From NCBI GenBank assembly GCA_963556195.1, contig OY744516.1, forward strand, positions 38,174,278-38,238,277: DNA of 64,000 bases. The letters are read 5' to 3'. A program made the translations under genes and the position numbers. Shown piece after piece: positions 1 through 12,159 of the stretch. A model generated the notes under the pieces. The model made no database searches, was not told the origin of the DNA, and worked only from the letters and a program-made list of their open reading frames with translations. Positions within the stretch are counted from its first letter, which is position 1, and every line of letters starts with the position of its first letter. Source of the DNA: Sepiola atlantica. Lineage: Eukaryota > Mollusca > Cephalopoda > Sepiida > Sepiolidae.

Positions 1-299
1 GTATATTTCTATAGCATTTCAATTTTTTGGTGTATTTTGAAGACGGTGGCATAATTTTTCCTACACTAAAATTAAGTGCGGAAACAATATTTGTATTTAT
101 TTTATATATTCTGTTAACCATACTACACATGAATGCCACTACCTTACCAATAACTACAATAAGTTCGAGGATTTTGCCAATTTGACTTAGCGTTAGTGTT
201 AACTTATTTTATAAGATCATTTAATGAATGAAACACCAATAGCAACTCATAGATCGGACATTTTAGGTTTTTTAATGTCTCTGAAGGAGTATATATCTT
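1..299. other. unassigned AT-rich DNA
   Basis: AT-rich sequence with no ORF or repeat structure that I recognise. Confidence 0.5.
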
Positions 300-512
300 A
301 AAGGCAAGAAAATTTGCCGAAGTTCACAACTTGAATTTTTTCTTTGTATATTTAAAAAAAAGGCAGGAGTTTGCCAAAGTTCACAACTTAGATTTTTGTT
401 TTGTTTTTTTTTTATTGAAAAATTGGGCAGAAAATTTGCCAATATTCACAACTGGAATTTATTTTTAAAAGCAAAAAATTTGTCAAAGTTCAAACGTGAA
501 TTTTTTGTTTCA
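300..512. repeat. degenerate ~60-bp tandem repeat, about 4 units
   Basis: Four successive units starting near 301, 359, 423 and 471 share a core of the form ATTTGCC(A/G)AAGTTCACAAC followed by a T-rich stretch. Spacing is about 50-64 bp and the units are visibly diverged, so this is an old minisatellite. The short ORF across 396-623 is a by-product of the repeat and I do not regard it as a gene. Confidence 0.7.
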
Positions 513-901
513 TTTTTTCACAAGGAAGTTCTAAGAGAGGAAGGTATAGGAAAGGAAAATCTAATAATTAGATACACTATTTTTAATTTAGGATTTAAAT
601 CTTTTAATGTATTTTTTAAATGACTAATTTTAGTAATATATATGTCATTGGGATAGATACGTCTAACCGTGAGGTTTTTTGCTTCTTTTGGGATGTTGCT
701 TCATCTATATAGATGCAGATTATTTAAAACCCTATTAGAAGGCTTTGAATTAGAACAATTGATTTTCCCCTTACTAGCTCTTTTTGAGTTAGGAGTGATA
801 ATAGGATAGTGGGAATGTATTGAAGATAATTCTAACGAGTATAAAAACCGTAAGGCACTAAGTTTGTTTTATATTTATACCAAGAGAACTTAGTATAGGC
901 A

Positions 902-2450
902 TTATCCCTGTATTTTAAATAGTTTTTCTTTTAATTTGTCTACATTTTGCCTCCTATTATTAACAGATTTGATGAGAGAGTCTGAGTACGTTTTAACTGG
1001 GTTCATGGCAAACATTACTGTAGTATCTGAACATACAAAATACCCGGAAACTATAGTCTCATGGCCACTATGAGAATGTTTTTCACTGTAGAGAAGTGTT
1101 TGTACACACGTGCATAGAAGCAGACTTGCCTTTTTTTTATTAAAGGACTTTTTGCACAGAAAGCTAATGTGATCTATTGAATTACAACATTTGAATGCAC
1201 GTGAAAGATGATGATTTTCGTCAGAAAAACTATTAGTTTTATTATTGATACCTGCACAAAGAAGGCATAAATCAAGCTCTTTACATCTAGAAATTATAGA
1301 TTCAAATAAAGAGTGCTTGATACGGCGACCCATGAAATTTCCGTTTACGGTACAAAGTCCACAATGGGTAACAGATTTACTGGCCCTAGTAATAAAATGT
1401 TCAAGTGTGGGTGTACTGTCTTAAAATTTATTTGTGTTATTAAATTTTTCCTGCACGGCTTAAACCTATCCTGGTGTTGAGGAATGTGATTATTATCCCT
1501 ATTCTTCTTTTGGGAATTAGTTCTTTTAAAAGTTTGTATGACTTCATTATAACCATAAAAAATCTGGTCGATTCTCGGAGAGTTATTGTCGAACTTACAA
1601 ATCAATTCTTTCTGAAATATCGAAGGCAATTTAGAAAAATATATATGGCTAATAAGCCATATATATTTTTCCAAAGGGAGTTCTAAAAAAGTTCAAATTA
1701 AAAGAGTATTTCAGCTCCGATAAATCGGCATTAATCTCAGATAAGAATGTCCTTACATTTGTAAGGTCTGGATCAAATTTAAGACTATATTCCAAAATGA
1801 GTGTAAATATCTCATCTATGATGAAAAGAATATCCAAAAAATTATTTTTTAAATTTTTTTATAAATTAATGGCCGCGTCATAATTATCATCTTCAAAGGA
1901 CGGATTCGATATTAATTTGGAAGCGTAGCCGGTTAAAAAGCCTTTCAAGAGAGATAGTTTTACCTTCTTCGACTTTACTGAAGTAACACAATTTTCAAAT
2001 TGAGCTAAGAAGTTCTTAAACTTAAATTTTCCTACCTCCTCACCACTAAATTTTATACATTGGATTTTAGGCGCATGCGTACACAGATGATGTTCTGCAG
2101 GGCCATTTTGTACAGGTAACGGAGGTGTAGGGAAGTTTTTTCGATACGTGAGAAATAAATTCTGATTCCTCTATTTCAGATTCAAGCAAATCACGATGTT
2201 TAAAGTTAGTATCTGCTTTTTCGCAAATTTCGTTTATTTTAGTGTTTTCCAAATCTATATCCACCATCCATGTATGATATCCTGTTGTCACACGAAATAA
2301 GAATTCTTAAGAGAATATTTACTTAGCATAATATCTAACATAGAGATTACTTTTCTCTGAAAGGGACTCCCGTGAAAACAACACGGATTTAACATCTTTT
2401 AAAGTTTTAAAATCGGTCATAATGCCACGATAAAGATCTAGAACAGTTCT
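902..2450 (-). pseudogene. decayed gag of a BEL/Pao-like (DUF1759-type) retrotransposon
   Basis: Reading the minus strand from about 2450 down to 902, fragments in several frames line up as one retroelement Gag. Near 2050-1860 an unbroken stretch includes KFKNFLAQFENCV, KLSLLKGFLTGYASKLI and SFEDDNYDAAI, the pattern of the DUF1759 family of BEL/Pao Gag proteins (family knowledge). Further downstream, 1333-902 encodes a Cys/His-rich tail with CLLC and CCNSIDHISFLC, resembling the zinc-knuckle region. Stops and frame changes occur near 2060, 1850, 1650 and 1340. No protease, reverse transcriptase or LTR was found next to it, so this is a 3'-truncated fragment. The assignment to BEL/Pao rather than another Gag group is by resemblance only. 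Confidence 0.5.
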
Positions 2451-3379
2451 AATAGTGGACTTTTATTGGTTAACACCGGGTGACCGTTAACGCTGTTCGA
2501 AGGACTAATTCAATTTTTAATTAATAAACAGTGAATTAAAACAGATTTATAATTAAGGAGCGATGGTTAAAGGGTAAATAAAATCACAGGTGCCGAAAGA
2601 GAGAAAAAATTACGTAATACTAAAGCTAATTTTATATAAATAATACCAAATATTTCTTCTCTCAAGCCAGTCATGTTATGCCTTAATAAAAAAAATCCTA
2701 TTTTCTTGCAAAGTATAACATAACATAACATAACATATATTTGGGGAAAGGGCTTTTGCCTGTAACTCCCGTTCCTTTCATTCTTGTCCACTATATCAGT
2801 TCGTGCACAGGTCTGACTAAATATTGTCTGTGAAGCCAATGTTTGTCCAACTTGCACTTAAAGTCGTTTATGTCTGTTGCGTCGATGACCCAGTCTGGTA
2901 GAGAATTCCAATTATTCACGTGATTATAACTTCAAGTAAAAGCTTTTTTAACTAAATTTTGGGATTTTTCCCGTTCAAATAAAGGACGCTGTGTTGAACC
3001 AAAAAAAAACAAAGGCTTAAAACGTGACTTGACAAGAACGAAAACAAACAACGGTTTTGTTAATGTAGAGATTTTATATAAGTAAAAAATGAAGAAAAGT
3101 GTTGCTTGCAAAAAAGGTGGTATTTTAACCGAAGTTTCGTCTGTTTTCTTCTCTCTTGATCAAAGTGGTCTTAGTGGCAAGACGTTTATACAAAGTACTT
3201 TTAAATATGGCGGCCATGTGCGTAAACTACACGCAGAAATACGTGCCTGCTGGTATATGCGCGGAGTTCGTTCAGACGCAGAAGTTTGCGTCTTGTTCAG
3301 TCAGCAGCCAAGGAAGGGAAAGAGGGCGATGCTTTGAAACGCACACTCATGTAGGTTCAACAGCGGTTGGAAAAGGTGG
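2451..3379. other. unassigned, no gene seen
   Basis: Contains a short AACAT repeat (about 2718-2740), AT-rich flanks and overlapping short ORFs at 3089-3386 with no recognisable domain. Base composition becomes more balanced after 3230, just before the candidate promoter. Confidence 0.4.
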
Positions 3380-3489
3380 CCTGTGATTGGTTGTTTTTCA
3401 TCCAATCGCAGGGCACACAAAAAACTACTGCGTTATAATAATTTTCAATAATGGAGACTGATAATTTTTCTGGGACGCATCTATATAAG
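3380..3489 (+). promoter_or_regulatory. candidate promoter: paired CCAAT boxes plus TATA box
   Basis: An 11-12-bp inverted repeat (3380-3390 and 3402-3413) places two CCAAT boxes in opposite orientation, ATTGG on the left and CCAAT on the right. About 70 bp downstream is TATATAAG at 3482-3489. CCAAT plus TATA at this spacing is a common Pol II promoter layout. No convincing ORF follows, so it may belong to a non-coding transcript, a distant exon or a dead element. Confidence 0.3.
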
Positions 3490-3885
3490 ATGTTTATTTT
3501 TTTATAGACATTTTGGATTTATAAGAGCAACTTTGTTGAAAATTGAAACATGAAATGATGGTACGATTAAACTAGATCGGAATTGCCTTATTTGTCAAGA
3601 CTCTTTTTATTTCGAGCAGATTGATAAGAAGGGTTTCTTACTTGACCAATGTCCTTTTCCCTTTTGTTGTTTTGGAAAGAGATTTATTGGAAAAATCTGT
3701 TCGTATGATTAATTGTCTCAGACATTCGACTTGTTTGACAGCCAGCAGAAAATTTGATTAATGTCGCCAGCTGCAGACTCGTATTCACACGCAGGAGAGC
3801 GCTAGCTGTAAGAAAAAGAAAACAGAGGAATTGTAGCACAATTAAAGTATACTGCTACTTACCGATCACATTCAACCGGGATCAA

Positions 3886-3932
3886 ATACTACTACTACAA
3901 CTACTACAACTACTACTACCTCTACTACTACA

Positions 3933-3963
<31 letters not shown>
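3886..3963. repeat. (CTA)n microsatellite
   Basis: Imperfect TAC/CTA trinucleotide run interrupted by CAA. It yields an artefactual Leu-rich ORF. Confidence 0.9.
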
Positions 3964-4112
3964 ACAATACTAGTAAAATAGTGACGAACGGGACTCGTGT
4001 TCCGCCAATACCGGGAAAATAGAGAAACCCATGATTAATATTGATTTAAAATTTTTCACACGTCTTACAAATGTTTAAAGTTAAATCGCATAAATAACTT
4101 TGAATTTTAATA

Positions 4113-4481
4113 GGGGTGGGACGTAATGGGTGAAAATTTCAAATTCATGCGAGTAGTATTTTTTTGTGTACATTTATACATAAATAACACTAAACAATCA
4201 AACATTTTGAAAATTTTGCAAAATTCAGAAGGTGCAGGCCAATAGTTTTTGGCTATTTTACATTCATGAAAACCCTTTCACAGCCTGAAAATGGTCCTAA
4301 ATTAAAGTACTATATCAGATTTAACCATCTATATCCATTCATAGCTTTTGAGGATGTTTTAGGACCTGCAATGTCGCATGAAACTACTTTTCACCGAAAA
4401 ATGATAGATTTTGAGCCCCATGAACACAACCAAATACTACTCGCATGAATCTGAAATTTTCACCCATTACGTCCCCCCCCC
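4113..4481. mobile_element. 369-bp MITE with ~57-bp terminal inverted repeats
   Basis: The left end reads GGGGTGGGACGTAATGGGTG and continues through TTCATGCGAGTAGTATTT. The right end is its reverse complement with only a few mismatches across about 57 bp, and a longer C run at the tip. A TA dinucleotide flanks both ends (4111-4112 and 4482-4483), as for Tc1/mariner-type insertions. The interior has no transposase coding; the 60-codon ORF at 4266-4448 runs into the right TIR and is not a gene. The high arm identity suggests a fairly recent insertion or selection on the arms. The mobilising transposase is not in this window. Confidence 0.85.
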
Positions 4482-4483
4482 TA

Positions 4484-5703
4484 ATTTAAACCTTCTTAAT
4501 TAACCAGCTGTACTTACTCAGCATTGCTCTGGAATTAGTTAATTTTGTTTTTATAACGAGTAATAATAAAATAATTTAAAGCCTGAGAAATAACATTTCA
4601 CAAAGTAATTAGAATAACCGACCTCTATTCTAAGAAAGAGAAAATCATCCTAGTTAAATCATCATAATTAAATAAGTAAATAACTTTTTGTAAAACAAAT
4701 TTTTGTTGCAAGTACAAATTTGAATTTCGCAAAGTAACTAAGTAAAATTAGTTCTAATAAACCGCAAACTATTATAAAAGATTGTTCCTCCTATGACTGA
4801 AAATGGAAAGTCCGAGAACCAAAAGAACATCACTTTACTGTTTTACGTGCTAAGAAATAAAACGAAACTCTACAAGTATCTCGCTAAGAAAAAGATTTTC
4901 AGATCGTATTCCGAACAAATGCATTTTTGATTTGTGTTTTTAAATCTTTACGTAGTATTTACGTATTTTTGTTTTATTTTATTTGTTTCAAACTAATAAA
5001 TCGAAAAGAGTCAGTTCTGTGTTACTAAATGTAACACCAGTAATGGAACTACAGTGTGTAACGCACTTTCGGATGATCCAGCTACACGAAAAGTATTAGC
5101 AACAAAAATTAAAATTGCTTCCTCTGAGCGAGGAACACGAGGGTACTTCACTTTGAACACACCCCGAAATGCTAATTAACAACATGGGAAGAATCAGTTA
5201 AGGTAACAATGTGAATTTTTCTGCATGCTAGGAAACAATTTAAAAGAAATTTGGGAACCTGTTCTGAACGATTGTTTTTTTGTTTTTTTTAACTTGTTGT
5301 TGTTTAAATGTTCGTGAGTTTACTTATTTATTTAATATGCTTACTTGTTCCTAATAAGGGCAACACAATACATACGATAGAGATCCTTCTAAATGACGAG
5401 ATATATCACCGGTAATACCTACAGATTTTAAACGTATTTTACACCGGTTGTTGCTCGATCACAAACAGTTCCTCACTAACAAACGTATGAACTAAACCAC
5501 TAACAATGAAACAGTCCTAAATTGCTTTATCTCTAGATGCTTGAGCACGAGTGCTTACAAACAGTAAGAAATGTACGCATACAACTCAATTATTCCTATT
5601 GCACTGATTTCATTGTGAAACTGTCGGAGCGTAATAGTATCCGTGTTCTTCTCCATCCTTAAACATTTAGAAATTATGTAAACGTTACGGACGAATCTAA
5701 ATG

Positions 5704-5704
<1 letters not shown>
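4484..5704. other. unassigned AT-rich intergenic DNA
   Basis: No ORF with a recognisable product, no TIRs or LTRs seen. Frequent AT-rich stretches with a slightly more balanced block near 5000-5160. Confidence 0.4.
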
Positions 5705-5755
<51 letters not shown>

Positions 5756-5941
5756 TATTTATATATATATATGTATATACTTATATATATATACTTATAT
5801 ATATATTTATATATATATACTTATATATATATATTTATATATATATACTTATATATATATATTTATATATATATATATGTATATACTTATATATATATAT
5901 ACTTATATATATATTTATATATATATATTTATATATATATA

Positions 5942-5993
<52 letters not shown>
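5705..5993. repeat. compound (TA)n tract with CT/TT/TG interruptions
   Basis: About 290 bp of TA repeats regularly broken by ACTT, ATTT and ATGT, giving a higher-order pattern of roughly 12-20 bp. The two overlapping Tyr/Ile-only ORFs here are artefacts. Confidence 0.95.
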
Positions 5994-5995
<2 letters not shown>

Positions 5996-6307
5996 ACGGA
6001 TGATTGCATCTGCATCGATTTTATAGGCTGAATTAAATGTACCATAAGAGTAAGTTATTATTCACGAATTCCGAAGATCGCTTGACATATTTAATAAGAA
6101 AACATTGTAGATCGATTCTATAAAGCAATTTAGTTCACCTATTTATGTTATATGCAAGTGATTATGAGAATTCAATAAGTGAGTATATATCAAATATAAT
6201 TGGCTATATAAAAGCTGGCATAGATATGTAGGAAAGTGAAGGTATTTATTGAATAATGACCCTAGTTTAGCTAGCTTCTGAACAGGAATAAATATTTGTT
6301 AAGGAAT

Positions 6308-6610
6308 CTAAACCAACCTACACTGTATTATTACGAAAAATTGTCCAAGGAAGAAAAAGTATAATTGGCGATTCAGAATTAAACATGAATATGATAGGGC
6401 AGAAGGTATTAATGACAAAGGCAGAGAAAGATTTCTCTTTATATATTGATAATAGGCAAAGATCTTCAGTGCCGAATTAGTAATGTTTTGTTGACCAGGT
6501 CTACGAATTTCAAATCTGGAAAAAATCAGAGAAAAAAAAATTAAAATACAACTCGGTCGAAGTTCGAACTCACAAACTTTGTTTCGGAAAATATATGTCA
6601 ATGACTGGCT
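6308..6610 (-). mobile_element. tRNA-derived SINE-like repeat, copy 1
   Basis: On the minus strand a Pol III B-box-like segment (GTGAGTTCGAACTTC, near 6565-6551) is followed by a T-rich stretch and CTCTGATTTTTTCCAGATTTGAA. The same order recurs on the plus strand at 30.1 kb (GTGAGTTCGAGACTC, then ATCTGATTTTGTCCAAATTTGAA), which argues for one dispersed SINE family. The A box is not clear. Both borders are approximate. Confidence 0.45.
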
Positions 6611-6739
6611 ATTTTCGTATGATGCAAGATATCTTTGTCTAATGTCGAAAATCCGATTGATATAATTTTATATAACACTATTAATATGAATCAGAATTAT
6701 CAATCGTATAGAAAAAACGATAGAAACATAGACTAGAAA

Positions 6740-7460
6740 TGACAGCTTGAGTCAACATCTGATTGGAATAAGAATACCGGGAAGAATTATTCAGGGATTC
6801 TCTCTATCCCCACTACTGTTTATCATAGCCATGATACCACTAAACAACACACCTATGAAGTGTAACATCAAATAAAAGTCAGAGGCACAAAAATAAATTA
6901 ACCACCTCATATGGACGACCTGAAGCTATTTGCGCAAAACAAAATCGAACTAGAAACGCTAATAAACACAACAAGAATCTCCGGGCAGGATATTCGAATG
7001 TAATTCAGAATGGAAACGTTTACACTATGTAAAAGGGAAAACACAAGATAGCGGATGGCATGAAACTACCCAACCAAAAAATTATGCCGGCACTTGGCGA
7101 ACATAATCCTATACATATATGGGACTTCTGGGAGAAGACACCATCAGATTTATAGAAATTAAAGAGAAGACTTGAAAGAATACCCAAGAAGGGCAGGACA
7201 AATCTTAAAAATAAAATTATATAGTAGACACCTGCTAAAAAGAAATAAAAACCTGGCAGTGTCTTTAGTTATATATTCTGAACTCATCATAGGCTGGACA
7301 AAAGAATGACTCTGCGAAATTAATTCGAAAATAAATAACCAGAAATACGTAAAAATACATAAAGAAGAAAGACTGACGATCGCAGAAAAAAGAACCAACA
7401 AAATGAACAATAGAGGGAGCAATGCCCCTTACATTCCAGGGACGATAGTGTTTTTTTGCT

Positions 7461-7522
<62 letters not shown>

Positions 7523-8455
7523 CCTGTGTGTGCATGCTGTCTATTGATTTAACTTTTGACCTTTCATTGTCTCCAGAGTAAGCCTAAGTCAACTTGATAT
7601 AGAATCACTCTACAGGCATCTGCGAAACTGGAAACAAAAAGAAGTTGAAAGAAGAATGGGAACATAACCAGCTATATGAATGATTTATAAGACTAACCAG
7701 AGAAGAGACGCACGAAAATATGTGGACATGGCTACAAAAATGGCACCTAAACAGAGAAATATATTCGCTACTGACAGCTGCACCAACCAACTCAGCCAGT
7801 AAGAAAATATCAAAGTTAAAATAGAGAAAAGCCGGAATTACTGTGGATCGAGAGACGAAACGATTACTAAGATAATAAGTGCATGCAGAACAACATACCC
7901 AAAATAATAGTAAAAAAAACATGACTGCGTGAGAAATCCACTAGTTACTATTGAAACGATTGCAGTTTGGACATGCAAACACATGGTACTTACACGAACT
8001 GGATACAATATTGGATAATAAAAATCACAAATCCCTCGGGAACAGGGAAGTACAAACAGACAAATTCGCTTAAACAAGGAGGGCGAACCTGATAATAGGA
8101 AATAAAAAAAAAACACCTACAAAATCGTAGATTTCGCCGTCCAATCACGTTAGAGTTTGAAGACAAATAGATCAGAAAAACGAACCAAATAAATAGAACT
8201 TGCGACGAAAACTGAAAAGAAATATAGAAAATGAAGAAATTTATAATAATACCTATAAGTTGGAATCAATTCGAAGAGAAATCGAACGATTGTGACCAGA
8301 CAATGCACGGCAATTATGAAAACAACGGAAATCTTAAGTAAAATACTCGAATGCGGACATCAATGCACATAACCCGACGATAAGAAGTTGAACTGCAAAT
8401 AGTACAAACACTATAAAAGGGACATTACACGAGTCTAAGGGAACTGAAAATGCAA
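6740..8455 (+). pseudogene. RLE-type non-LTR retrotransposon relic, copy 1 (RT to endonuclease)
   Basis: Several frames together follow the order RT, linker, CCHC, restriction-like endonuclease. Around 6770-6840 is a QGFSLSPLLFIIA RT block, and near 6905 the catalytic box reads HMDDLKLFAQ, with the usual Tyr/Phe replaced by His. From 7640 comes a segment matching copy 2 (RLTREETHENMWTWLQKWHL), then a degenerate CCHC (CGSRDETIT, near 7835). Near 8110 KIVDFAV is the end of the PD-(X)n-D nuclease motif. The 3' part (8310-8455) aligns with copy 2 through its terminal region. A (TA)n/(TG)n block and flanking DNA (about 7455-7570) interrupt it. R2/NeSL/HERO-like LINEs carry this domain order; the exact clade is undetermined. 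Many stops make it inactive, and the 5' end is missing. Confidence 0.65.
7462..7522. repeat. (TA)n(TG)n microsatellite inside the LINE relic
   Basis: TA run to 7507, then TG run. It sits between two LINE-derived coding blocks, so it arose in or was carried into the element. Confidence 0.9.
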
Positions 8456-10755
8456 GAAATCGCATTAACTACCCCGGCTTCCAAACATATAAGTAAGCAT
8501 ATCGTGGCACCAGCGTCTGCTAATAAAACACAGCATGACGGTAAAGGGCCAAGGAGGATAGAAAGGACGAAGGGGTTATCACTAACAAGTCCTCTACTGA
8601 CATGTTGCTTAGAGTACTGGAACAACTTATCGCCACTAAAATTCTTGAGAAAACCAACGTTCGTAGCTAGTGAGAAATCAGTGTTAAACGGCTGTTGCGA
8701 TAACGCAAAATGGTTTGCATAGAAAAGAGAATATTATCGAAAAGGGCTAAAGAGTGCTGAAAATCTAAACTCCAGAGAACACCACATGTTATTGTCAATG
8801 AGGAATCATTGACTTCTGAAAACTCCTAGTGAGTAAATAATAAAATCAGAAGGAATAGAAATAACCTTTACTATTACATAACACAAATAGAAAAATTAAA
8901 GGTAATAATGGAGACAACATCTATAACCGCAACATTAGAAAACATTGCCCTTTAGAAAATAGCTGCTTTACTAAAAGAATAGACTACCTAGAAAAAATAC
9001 ATACACAGGAAAATCCGAATAATAAAAATAATATATGGGGAAAACTGCGTTAGAATTTTAAAAGATATTGTAACTACAAAAACACTTTTAATAACAAAAG
9101 AAAAACATATATAGTTATACTAATCGAACTATTACTGGGAACTTAAAAAAGCGGACAGTCGCCTAGCATCGAATGGAAACTATTAAAACTGGTGTGGCAA
9201 TGCAGATATTTAGACGGTCCGCGTATCTTAGTGAGGAACTAGACATTTTAAATTTAAAAGATGCCAAAAATTACCAAATCGTAGAACAAAAAGCAACTAA
9301 CTGTAGACAAAATAAAATTTATTTTGTGATAAAAAATATGAAAAATCAAAATCAAAAATAAAATAATGAATAAAAAAACTGAAACTCCTGCTACAATATG
9401 ATGTTAAAATAAATCTAAGATAATGATAATAAACAGGAAAATGCGGCAGATAAGTGATCTTTTTTTTTCCACGTCAGAATTAGGTTACCCTTTTTTCACT
9501 TGGTCTACTTAAAAGTGAGGTGCCCATTCCATTCTCAAACTGTTGTCTATTAACGAAGGAAGGGTATTTTCAGTACAATGTTCATAGAAAACTATTGTCT
9601 CAGAAATGGCATTTCGTGTGGGTTTCAGTACATCATGCGGACCAGCTGCGATGGAAATTGACTCGATTGTTTGTCTCAGTCGTCTACAAAGCTGGCGATT
9701 AATATTCCTCAAATCCTTATCTTGTCTTGGACATTTCACTAGCTGATCGGTGATGAGTCCTTCTTTGATATTTTCGCAATGTCGACTATTTTGGAGGCAA
9801 TCGGACCAGGAACGGCACGTTTTGTAGAATATTTGATTATAACTACTATCTCATCGTCAGTAAAGCCCCTTTCGATGCCCCATTTTTGTAGCAGTCATTA
9901 AAAAAATATTATTTTCAATCAAGCTGAAAAAGTTTAAAAAACCCTCAGTTTTAATGAGAGGGAACAACGATGCACAGCGCGATATAAACTAACACACCGA
10001 TGTTGCCAAAACGTGACAAATTTTCAGTAAAGAAAATTCATGAATTTATTCACAAAAAATTGGTAATCTTTATTTTTATTACTACGCTATTATCGCTGGC
10101 TGGAGTATATAATTCAACAATGAATGAAGAAATACTTAGATGCAGAAAGCATATTTGTTTTTATAATATAATATTAAGAAACAATTTTAAGTTGATGCCT
10201 TTTGTTTCTTGGTGTTAAACAGAAAGTACTTTTAATTTGTCACTTTATTCCGTTATTTGCTTATCCTGTTATTTCCTTATTACGTTATTTGCTTATTCCG
10301 TTAGTGTTCTGATTTTCTCAAAGTTGGTTAATTAGTTATTAAGGAAGTTATATAACCACACATAAATGGAAACTGATTTAGCCAGTCTTTTATAGAAAGA
10401 CTAGTTTTTATCCTAGGGGCTAGGCTTTTCTCTCACAATGACAAAAATACAACATTTTACAAGTATGTAAAATATTTCAATTAGTTTTTGTTCAATATCC
10501 ACGAAACGTTAGAGTCAATACTTGCACACATGAAACAGCTGAACTCTGAATTCATATCGCAACAGCCTTTCTTCATAATACAAAATATATCATATTTTGC
10601 AAAAAAAACATATAAAGCTACACTGAATAGTTTTCCTACGAAATCCAATAAAAGTTATGATTAATGGTTATTTATATTATTGGTAGCAGGGGATACCCCA
10701 TGATTGAAGAGTCAAAGTGTGTATTTCCTATGAGAATTTCCAAAATTTGCATATA
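8456..10755. other. unassigned; no recognisable gene
   Basis: Begins with the 3' flank of the RLE-LINE. A 76-codon minus ORF (9739-9509) lies in a more GC-balanced block (9480-9890) that also reads semi-openly upstream on the minus strand. It has several Cys and basic residues but no motif I can name; it may be a decayed element. The 90-codon ORF at 8450-8722 has no recognisable domain. Confidence 0.35.
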
Positions 10756-11971
10756 CAAGGTGGGGAAGCAAAATTTGCAATGAACGTTAACTTGTTTTTT
10801 CTCAGCAGGCAACAAATCAATTGTTTTGAAACCTAGCATACATTGATGACAAACTCATACATTACACTATTATCCTTACCTTGTCACAAACTTTTGCCCA
10901 TATGGGTAATCAGGAAAGTAAACATCAAAGATTGTGTGATTTGCTGAATTCACTCGTCACACCAAAGGGGATTTCAAGAATAGATGGAGTGTCCATAAAT
11001 ACTATTTATAATGTAAAGAATAGAATGACAATGAGCAAAACTATTACGAGGAAGTCTGGAAGTGGAGGAATCAACAAAGAATGAACCAAAGCTTTTATTA
11101 AAGTTCTCAAATCCCAAATCCTAAAAGACCCAACCAAATCTATGAGAAAATGGCAATTGAACTTTAGGTAGAAAACAATTAGAAATGCAGAACAAAATAA
11201 TTTGAAAGCAAAATCTTTAACAAGAAAATTAAAAAAAATTATTGGCAACAGCTATGAAGAAAAAAAGATTGGAAAGGTATAATAGAATTATTACATTTTT
11301 CAAGAAAAATCCTCAGTTGTAACAATCTTTTACAATGAAAAGATCTTCACTGTTGATGCTGTTTCGAACCGCACAAATGACAGATTTATCGAAAAATCGA
11401 GAGCTGAGGTTAAGGGGACATTCAGAACAAAACATCTTGCTCAAGTTATGGAAAGAAAATGGTGTTATAGAAAGAAAATGGCTACAAAATTCTACAAAGC
11501 CGATGAAAAGATTAACGTTAATATTTACTACAAGCATTAGATACCAGGTATTGCCATGGCTTAACTCAGACTACCCAGATGGTATTCATGTATGGAGACA
11601 GGATGGTGCTCCAGCTCACACAACTTGAAAAATACAAGATTTCTGCAAATCTAACTTGAGCGAATTTTGGGAATCATGTTTATGGCCGAATTCTAGTCCA
11701 CATCTAAACCCTCTGGATTATGCTATTTGGGGTGTTTTATAACATCACACAGCAAGGTCGACCATTTTAAATATACTATTAAAGAATGAGCGAAGTTATG
11801 TCCTGAATATTAGAGAAACACTTGTGCAAGTTTCAGGAAGCGTGTTAAGGCAGTTAGTGAGAAAGAAGGAAGACGCATAGAATTAATGCATTTTCTATGA
11901 TGTAAATTCTTTTGTGACAAATACATTCTCATGTCTCTCAATCTCTACCTCAAAATATTGTACATTTTGGT

Positions 11972-11981
<10 letters not shown>
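10756..11981 (+). mobile_element. dead full-length mariner-like element (DD37D type)
   Basis: The left end CAAGGTGGGGAAGCAAAATT and the right end (reverse complement, minus strand) AGGGTAGGAACCAAAATGTA form imperfect TIRs flanked by TA, giving 1226 bp, the normal size for mariner. Inside, a helix-turn-helix-like N-terminus (from 10881) is followed in shifting frames by the three catalytic Asp regions: FTVDAV (about 11345-11360), QDGAPAHTT (Asp at 11602) and SPHLNPLDYAIWG (Asp at about 11716). Counting codons through the intervening stop gives 37 residues between the second and third Asp. That is the DD37D (maT-like) signature if no indel is hidden. In-frame stops include TGA at 11626 and TAA after GVL. 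The element cannot make transposase. Confidence 0.8.

Positions 11982-12043
<62 letters not shown>
11982..12043. repeat. (TA)n at the mariner 3' edge
   Basis: Pure TA starting exactly at the right TIR, consistent with growth from the TA target site. Confidence 0.95.
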
Positions 12044-12044
<1 letters not shown>

Positions 12045-12076
12045 GTGCATGTATATATTTATTTATGTATATATAT

Positions 12077-12081
<5 letters not shown>

Positions 12082-12155
<74 letters not shown>
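12082..12155. repeat. (GA)n microsatellite
   Basis: Uninterrupted GA run of about 74 bp. Confidence 0.97.

Positions 12156-12159
<4 letters not shown>

Noticed and set aside
5701..6031. Tyr/Ile-only ORFs
   Set aside because: Translations of TA repeats. The same applies to ORFs at 11914-12186, 12500-12950, 40026-40298 and 40531-40990.
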